The notes under the pieces: generated by a model
What the model was told of the DNA's origin: nothing
The model's database searches: none
Seen by the model: only the letters and a program-made list of their open reading frames with translations
In this document: one piece after another, positions 7,051 through 11,904 of the stretch
Numbering within the stretch: position 1 is the stretch's first letter
Layout: each line of letters opens with the position of its first letter
NCBI GenBank assembly: GCA_007119795.1
Contig: SKOZ01000009.1
Coordinates: forward strand, 1-14,356
Direction: 5' to 3'
DNA: 14,356 bases
DNA from: Planctomycetales bacterium
GTDB taxonomy: Bacteria > Planctomycetota > Planctomycetia > Pirellulales > Thermoguttaceae
Translations under genes and position numbers: made by a program

Positions 7051-7731
7051 CTACGAGTGGGGCCAGGGAGGGACGTCCAGCGCGGGAGGACGTGGGGGAG
7101 CCAACAGGGGCGACAGCCCCGAGGCGACTGCCACCGATGACGATTCCTCGTCGCTGTTCTGGCCCGCAATCAGCTCACCGCTCGTGGGATCGGCGAAGAG
7201 CCGTTGCCGCAACTGCTCCAGCCGGGGTGCCTCGCCGTGCAGAGCAGCCGGCAAGGTAGCTGGGTCGAAGTGCTCCGGTTCCACGAACAGCCGGGCAGGT
7301 TCCGCGACGTCGCGGCTGCGGGCCAAGCGCCAGAGGAGAATGCTCTCCGGCCACGAAAGCCCCTGGCCCAGGCAGAGCTCGCGGAAAAGGGCCAGGGGCC
7401 GGTCTGCAGAGGGCGGCGGACGGCGGGCGAGGTAGTAGGCCAGCCACCAAGCCGCCAGCCCCAAGGAGATGAGCACCCCGAAGGCCACAATGACCTGTCG
7501 GGGGCCAAAGGGCCGCATGCCTTGGCGGAAGTGGTCGGTCAGAGCCTCCCAAGGGTCTATAGAAGGGGGGGGCTCGGCACCCTGTACGGTGGGTGCTATG
7601 AGGGCGGATGCAAGACCGAGGGCGATCGCCGCCGCAAGCGTGGTCGTTCGCCGGCAGACGCTCCGGGCCGGAGCGGCCCTCGGGCCCGGGAAAGCCGGTA
7701 CTGCGGTGGTGGCAAGGGGTTGGGCGGTCAT
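7051..7731 (-). CDS. small membrane protein of unknown function, coupled to the HEAT-repeat gene
   Basis: Product of 226 residues. A hydrophobic stretch at about 31-50 (TLAAAIALGLASALIAPTVQ) looks like a signal peptide with possible cleavage near Gly51-Ala52. A second segment, about 79-101 (QVIVAFGVLISLGLAAWWLAYYLA), is a clear transmembrane helix followed by positive RR, implying that the C-terminal half is cytoplasmic. That half has a conserved-looking helical block PLALFRELCLGQGLSWPES, ILLWRLARSRDVAEPARLFV, LEQLRQRLFAD, then a disordered Ser/Pro-rich tail. The start lies 6 bp after the HEAT-gene stop, so the two are surely co-transcribed. I do not recognise the family. The arrangement suggests that a membrane anchor and a cytoplasmic scaffold act together. 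Confidence 0.75.
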   Translation of the reverse strand: MTAQPLATTAVPAFPGPRAAPARSVCRRTTTLAAAIALGLASALIAPTVQGAEPPPSIDPWEALTDHFRQGMRPFGPRQVIVAFGVLISLGLAAWWLAYYLARRPPPSADRPLALFRELCLGQGLSWPESILLWRLARSRDVAEPARLFVEPEHFDPATLPAALHGEAPRLEQLRQRLFADPTSGELIAGQNSDEESSSVAVASGLSPLLAPPRPPALDVPPWPHS

Positions 7732-7737
7732 GGGGGC

Positions 7738-9345
7738 TTAGTCCCGCGGGTCGGCGAGAACCTCCCGCCAGTGGTCAAACCTGGTTTGTGCGCGGCGGTC
7801 CGGGGCCTCCCCGTGTTGTACGCGGTTGCCGTGGTGGTGCTTGAGGGCGCGGAGCGCGGCGCGCGCCCGGGGCGTGTCACACTGGGCAAGGACGTGGGCC
7901 GCCTGCGAGCGGACTTCCGGGTCGGGATCGTCCAACATCGTGATGAGGGTCGGTTCAACCCGTTCGACGAGATCGAGGGCCTGTGCCACGGCCAGCCCCC
8001 GCAACCGCCGCGTACGTCTTGCCGCCTTCAGCTCCGCTTCCAGCGCCTCGGCGGCGTTCGGGTCGAGTTTCCTGACCAGGGCTCCGCTGCTGCGGCGGAC
8101 GGGCTCGTTGAGCATGTCGAAAGCCGCCAGATAGGGAGCGAAGTGGAATTCTTCCAGGGCCCGCCCCACGGCGGTGCGGACGACGGCATGGGGACTGTCG
8201 GCAAGCCGAACGAGCCGCGGCAGCGCCCCGGGGATCCCCCGGTGGCGGAGATGGGGCAGCACCTTGGCCTGCACCCGCGGGTCGGGATCGTCGAGCGCGG
8301 CTATCGCCAGGGCATTGGCCTCGGCCCCATGGAATTCGCCCAGGGCCTCGGCCGCCACACAGCGGGCCGCGGGCTTTCCCCTTCGCAAGAGGTGATCGAT
8401 GACTCCAAAGGCCTGGGCTCGCGGCAGCGACGCTGCCATCGCCAGGCGCACTGCCCCTTCCTGCGCCGTCTCGTCGAGTTCGTCGAGCACGGCCGATCCT
8501 CCGCGGAGCCAGGCGAGGATGCGAACCCGTTTCAGGTTTGCCAGGAGGTTTGGGGAGTCGTGGGCAGCTATCCGGGAGAGCAGCGTGCGGAGGAATTTCA
8601 CGTCCCCGCGCCGACTGACCAGGCTGATGATCGCCGCGGGGGGAGCCGGCTCCTCGAGGGCGTCGATTATCAGCCGAATGATCCCTCCCCAGTCGCTCCC
8701 GCCGAGCATCTCGGTGAGCGGTACGAAGGCGGCGTGATGCGGCTCATTGAGAACCTGCCGGAAGACGACATTGTCGCGATCGGCAAGGAGGGCGAAGGCC
8801 TCGAGCACCTCCCGGCGATGGTGGCGAGCGAAGCGGCGGACGGAGGCCTCCAAGGCCGGCAGCACCTGGTCGCGGACGAGGCGCGGATCACGAAGCGGTT
8901 CGCACGGGCCGCTCCCGGCAATCTCGGCGTGGAGCGCCTCGGCCAGCGCCAGGAGGGTGCGGCCCGCGCGGTCGTTAAAGGGATTCGCCCGATCCTCCAC
9001 AGCAGTCAAGAGGGCGGGGATGAGATGGTAATCGCGAAAGAAGACGGCTGCCTGGCACCCTCCCTGCGATAGTCGAGCGTCGCTGGAGAGTACGGCGTCG
9101 CGGAGGGCGCGCCCCAGACGCGGCGCATGCTGGCGGGCGAGCTCTTGCCACTCCGGGGGAAGCCCCTCGAAGCGCCGAATGATCTCGCGGTGACCTGCCG
9201 GGCTGCGGCGGGCCAAGAGCGCCCGGAAGGCGGCCAGCCGGTTGGGAACGTAGGACGAATCGAGCGCCGCCAAGAGGATGCGTACCGCCGCCTCGTTGTC
9301 GGTTCCGGCGAGAATTTCGAAGGTCCTGGAGAGCCCAGAACGCAC
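7738..9345 (-). CDS. HEAT-repeat scaffold protein
   Basis: Product of 535 residues from GTG 9345, almost entirely alpha-helical. Degenerate HEAT/armadillo-like repeats run through it. The clearest are ARCVAAEALGEFHG with ALDDPDPRVQAKVLPHLRHRG (about 326-370), VRLADSPHAVVRTAVGRAL, and TMLDDPDPEVRSQAAHVLAQ (about 468-488). Such solenoids bind proteins; no catalytic motif, signal peptide or membrane segment is visible, so it is probably cytoplasmic. Three starts are possible: TTG 9477, ATG 9387 (AGGG about 9 nt upstream) and GTG 9345. I prefer 9345 because AGGGGGGA precedes it by 7 nt and the conserved-looking sequence (GLSRTFEILAGTDNEAAVRILLAAL) begins there. It is followed after 6 bp by the membrane-protein gene. 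The partner is unknown. Confidence 0.85.
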   Translation of the reverse strand: MRSGLSRTFEILAGTDNEAAVRILLAALDSSYVPNRLAAFRALLARRSPAGHREIIRRFEGLPPEWQELARQHAPRLGRALRDAVLSSDARLSQGGCQAAVFFRDYHLIPALLTAVEDRANPFNDRAGRTLLALAEALHAEIAGSGPCEPLRDPRLVRDQVLPALEASVRRFARHHRREVLEAFALLADRDNVVFRQVLNEPHHAAFVPLTEMLGGSDWGGIIRLIIDALEEPAPPAAIISLVSRRGDVKFLRTLLSRIAAHDSPNLLANLKRVRILAWLRGGSAVLDELDETAQEGAVRLAMAASLPRAQAFGVIDHLLRRGKPAARCVAAEALGEFHGAEANALAIAALDDPDPRVQAKVLPHLRHRGIPGALPRLVRLADSPHAVVRTAVGRALEEFHFAPYLAAFDMLNEPVRRSSGALVRKLDPNAAEALEAELKAARRTRRLRGLAVAQALDLVERVEPTLITMLDDPDPEVRSQAAHVLAQCDTPRARAALRALKHHHGNRVQHGEAPDRRAQTRFDHWREVLADPRD

Positions 9346-9545
9346 GCCTGAGTCCCCCCTGCTGACTACCGGCCGGCGAAACCCCATGGCGTAGCCCTGC
9401 CGGCGCACACCACCCCCGGAAAGCCCCCACGAGAGAGAATCGGACGGCCGGCGCAAAAACTCCAATCCATCCGTCAAAGTTCATCTATTGGATAAACTTT
9501 CGCCCGGCGGTGCGGGCGACGGATTGGGCAAGTGCGCGGTAATTC
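9346..9545. promoter_or_regulatory. gap between sulfatase and HEAT gene
   Basis: These 200 bp must hold the end of the sulfatase transcript and the leader of the HEAT gene, since both run leftward. If ATG 9387 or TTG 9477 were the real HEAT start, part of it would be coding. No promoter box can be assigned safely. Confidence 0.35.
9500..9519 (-). terminator. possible weak terminator of the sulfatase gene
   Basis: TCGCCCG (9500-9506) and CGGGCGA (9513-9519) form a 7-bp GC-rich stem with a 6-nt loop, 26 nt after the sulfatase stop on the minus strand. It is followed there by AAGTTTATCC, which has only a short T stretch. The stem is seen directly; function as a terminator is uncertain. Confidence 0.35.
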
Positions 9546-11111
9546 CTAGCGGATGGCGGCGGCGGGGAGCTCCTGCTTGATGCCTTCGTCGATGGGCATC
9601 TCGTCGGGCAGCGCCCCCGCCTCGTCCATGAGGCGGTAGAGTTCCTCGTGCAGCTCCTCGATCAGCTCAGCGTACTCCTGATCGTGGACCAGGTTCCGCG
9701 TTTCGCCGGGGTCCTCGACCATGTCGTAGAGCTCGGGCATGTGGCGGTCCGGGCTGCCGTCGCCGTGGGGGTAGTGCATGTACTTGTAGCGCTCGGTGCG
9801 GATGCCCCGCACATTGGGCGTGTACGGGAACTGCCGCTCGTAGTTGTAGACGTAGTACCAGGCGGTCCGCCAGTCGTCCGTCTCGCCACGGATGAGCGGC
9901 ATCACGGAGCGGCCGTGGATGTCCTCGAAGGGCCGGCCGCCGACGACCTCCATGATCGTGGGAGCCACATCGATGTTGAGCACCATCTTGTCGATCACGC
10001 TCTCAGCGGGGATCAGCGGCGGGTAGCGGACCAAGAGGGGGGTGCGGATGCTCGGCTCCTGCATGGCCCGCTTGTCGGTCATGCCGTGCTCGCCGAGGAG
10101 CATCCCGTTGTCGCCCGCGAAGATCAGGAGCGTGTTATCCAGCTCGCCGATCTCCTCCAGTGCCGCATAGAGGCGGCCCAAGCTGTCGTCGACGGAGAGG
10201 AGCGTGGCCGTGTAGGCCCGCACAAAATCGGCAAAGGCCTCCACCCCCTCGGGGCTGGTGTCGGGGAAGTCAGGTCGGAAGGTGAACAGGGGCCCGTAGA
10301 TACCGTGCCAGGTGGTCAGCCGCTCGGTGATCCACTGCGGCTTGTCGTCGAGCTGGAATGCTGTCTCGGGGTATGGGATGTCGATGTGGTCGTAGACGGT
10401 TCGATACTGTTCTTCCGGCGTGAAGGGGGTATGGGGCGCCTTGTGGCCGAGTATGAGGAGGAAGGGGCGATCGGCCTCGCGGTGCTCGCAGAGCCATTCC
10501 ACGGCGACGTCGGTGACGCGGGTGGTGTAGTACCCCTCGAGGACCTTGCGCTCGCCGTTGAAATTGAACTCGGTGTCGTAATACTGCCCCTGGCCGCGGT
10601 GGCTCACCCAGTAGTCGAATCCGGGGCGCCGCTCGTCGTTGTCTTCACCCATGTGCCACTTGCCCACGTAGGCGGTGTGGTAGCCCATTTCGTGGAGGCG
10701 GACGGGGAAGCTGTCCAGTTCCTCGGGGTACTCGGTGAAGTTGTTGAGCACGCCGTGGGCGTGGGGGTAGAGGCCGGAGAGGAAGGAGGCGCGGCTGGGC
10801 GAGCAGAGCGAGTGGGTGACGTAGTGATGCGTGAACCGCGCGCCCTCGCCGGCGACGCGGTCCATGTGGGGCGTCTCGAGGAAGGGGTGCCCCTCGCAGC
10901 TCATGTGGTCCCAGCGCTGGTCGTCAGTGAGGATGAAGACGACGTTAGGGCGATGGGGAGCTGCGTTCTCCTCCGCCACGGCGCCGCCGCCGGCGGCGGC
11001 AAGGGAGGCGGCCGTAGCCAGGGCTGCGACAAACGCCGTTTGGATCGGTCGGCTTGCCCGGCGGAGGCGGCGGAAGTGGTTCCCGTGATCGGCGGACGTG
11101 CGGCAGGGCAT
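9546..11111 (-). CDS. exported S1-family sulfatase
   Basis: Product of 521 residues. It is an alkaline-phosphatase-superfamily (type I) sulfatase that hydrolyses sulfate esters, probably of polysaccharides, outside the cytoplasm. A signal peptide (TAFVAALATAASLAAAGGGAVA) should be cleaved near Ala46. Metal ligands are DDQ (63-65) and DNG (334-336). The formylglycine motif CSPSR (103-107) needs conversion by a formylglycine-generating enzyme not in the window. Other active-site blocks are GKWHMG (150-155), GHKAPHTPF (222-230) and GEHGMTDKR (340-348). The pattern PSRASFLSGLYPHAHGVLNN and GEHGMTDKRAMQEPSIRTPLLV resembles N-acetylglucosamine-6-sulfatase / mucin-desulfating enzymes, an inference I hold weakly. 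ATG 11111 has GGAGA 7 nt upstream. Neighbours are on the same strand but separated by gaps, and no carbohydrate operon is seen. Confidence 0.95.
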   Translation of the reverse strand: MPCRTSADHGNHFRRLRRASRPIQTAFVAALATAASLAAAGGGAVAEENAAPHRPNVVFILTDDQRWDHMSCEGHPFLETPHMDRVAGEGARFTHHYVTHSLCSPSRASFLSGLYPHAHGVLNNFTEYPEELDSFPVRLHEMGYHTAYVGKWHMGEDNDERRPGFDYWVSHRGQGQYYDTEFNFNGERKVLEGYYTTRVTDVAVEWLCEHREADRPFLLILGHKAPHTPFTPEEQYRTVYDHIDIPYPETAFQLDDKPQWITERLTTWHGIYGPLFTFRPDFPDTSPEGVEAFADFVRAYTATLLSVDDSLGRLYAALEEIGELDNTLLIFAGDNGMLLGEHGMTDKRAMQEPSIRTPLLVRYPPLIPAESVIDKMVLNIDVAPTIMEVVGGRPFEDIHGRSVMPLIRGETDDWRTAWYYVYNYERQFPYTPNVRGIRTERYKYMHYPHGDGSPDRHMPELYDMVEDPGETRNLVHDQEYAELIEELHEELYRLMDEAGALPDEMPIDEGIKQELPAAAIR

Positions 11112-11213
11112 GATGGGCTCTCCAGGGCCGGCATTCGGGGAGTCTTGCAGTTCGTTTCCCGGCGAGCCTACCCCAGAGGCAGGGAGATGTCAATCTGCAC
11201 CAAGAAACGGCAA

Positions 11214-11241
11214 CGAGGCGGTGGGTTGCTCCACCGCCTCG
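11214..11241 (-). terminator. probable intrinsic terminator after the small secreted protein gene
   Basis: CGAGGCGGTGG (11214-11224) and CCACCGCCTCG (11231-11241) are exact reverse complements, 11 bp, with a 6-nt loop. Read leftward, the stem begins 49 nt past the TGA of the small secreted gene and is followed by TTGCCGTTTCTT, a broken T-rich run. It separates that gene from the sulfatase, so the two are probably separate transcripts. This is the best terminator candidate in the window. Confidence 0.65.
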
Positions 11242-11290
11242 CTCTGGCTCCCCCCGGATTGTTTCTACGGCTGGATGGGCCGGCTTCGAA

Positions 11291-11620
11291 TCAGAAGACG
11301 TCGAGAATAAAGTGGTGCCCCTTGTGGTACTTGCGACCTTGGGGATAGTAGTTCTGCCACTGCCGGTTGTAGACGGGGATTTGCATCTCCGGCGGGTAGC
11401 GATAGTAGAGATGGTCGGAACTGCGATAGTAGTCCGCCGCCCAGAAGTTCTGCGGGTAGAAGACGTACGGATAGTGGTAGAAGCGGCTCCAGTCCTGAGT
11501 GGCGTAGCCGTGCCCCCCCCATTGGCGGCCAAATGCCTGTTGCGCCTGGGCTTCCGAGGCGGACCACCCTATTGAGCCCGCCGCGGCCACGAATAACACG
11601 AGCATCATCCGGCGTACCAT
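11291..11620 (-). CDS. tiny secreted aromatic-rich protein (planctomycete 'calmodulin-binding' type)
   Basis: Product of 109 residues. ATG 11620 has GGAGGGGGG 4 nt upstream; the open frame extends 39 nt beyond, but the shorter start gives a normal signal peptide (MLVLFVAAAGSIGWSASEAQA, cleavage after Ala26). The mature 83 residues contain about 14 Tyr, 4 Trp, 6 Phe and 6 His, with blocks DWSRFYHYPYVFYPQNFW, YYRSSDHLYYRYPPEM and NRQWQNYYPQG, ending HKGHHFILDVF. Close relatives are widespread in planctomycetes and, as I recall, often carry the label 'calmodulin-binding protein', which I see no sequence reason to believe. There is no Cys in the mature part and no catalytic motif. It is likely periplasmic or surface, perhaps structural. 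It is divergent from fliD. Confidence 0.85.
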   Translation of the reverse strand: MVRRMMLVLFVAAAGSIGWSASEAQAQQAFGRQWGGHGYATQDWSRFYHYPYVFYPQNFWAADYYRSSDHLYYRYPPEMQIPVYNRQWQNYYPQGRKYHKGHHFILDVF

Positions 11621-11777
11621 GAATCCCCCCTCCAAAACGAAATTGGGACGTTGGGCCAATTGGTTTCGATTGCTGCTGCGGCCGGGCGGTCTGCCCGCGG
11701 CGAGCCGGTCGCGGTCCGCTATTTTTGCATCGGCTCACGCTACCTCCGTTATTGAGCGAATATCCGCTACAGCCCGT

Positions 11778-11803
11778 CCCACCGGCACCGCGGTGCCCAC
11801 CGG
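11778..11803. promoter_or_regulatory. palindrome flanked by a direct repeat upstream of fliD
   Basis: GGCACCGCGGTGCC (11784-11797) is a perfect 14-bp palindrome. It overlaps two copies of CCCACCGG (11778-11785 and 11796-11803) spaced by 18 bp. It lies about 18 bp upstream of a sigma-28-like sequence. Such symmetry fits a dimeric regulator's operator, but no regulator is known and GC-rich DNA produces palindromes by chance. Confidence 0.3.
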
Positions 11804-11820
11804 CCGCCCCTCCGCTTCGA

Positions 11821-11849
11821 TAAAGTCCCTCTCCCTTACCAGACGATGA
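11821..11849 (+). promoter_or_regulatory. weak sigma-28-like promoter candidate for fliD
   Basis: TAAAGTCC (11821-11828) resembles the flagellar sigma-28 -35 element TAAAGTTT, and GACGATGA (11842-11849) resembles the -10 element GCCGATAA with two mismatches. The spacer is 13 nt rather than the enteric 11, which weakens the call. If used, it would give a fliD leader of roughly 50 nt. Confidence 0.2.
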
Positions 11850-11904
11850 GACTCGCAAGGGCTCCGCGAACACACCACCGCCACCGCGCGCCGCGACGAT
11901 TCCC

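Larger units (their letters stand above)
11621..11904. promoter_or_regulatory. divergent intergenic region between the small secreted gene and fliD
   Basis: These 284 bp contain no credible gene and must hold two outward promoters. Structures seen: a bulged stem CGAAATTGG (11639-11647) with CCAATTGGTTTCG (11656-11668), in the leader of the left gene just outside its ribosome-binding site; CGGGC-N5-GCCCG (11683-11697); and AGCG-N6-CGCT near 11757-11772. Close to fliD are a perfect 14-bp palindrome and a weak flagellar-promoter-like sequence, entered separately. Confidence 0.4.

Noticed and set aside
7204..9072. Long open frame (622 codons) on the + strand opposite the HEAT and membrane-protein genes
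   Set aside because: GC-rich DNA leaves antisense frames open; it has no signal, domain or motif, while the minus strand shows HEAT repeats and a membrane helix.
9648..11348. 566-codon + strand frame opposite the sulfatase
   Set aside because: It is the mirror of a gene with every sulfatase active-site motif; the Val/His-rich translation is typical of an antisense shadow.
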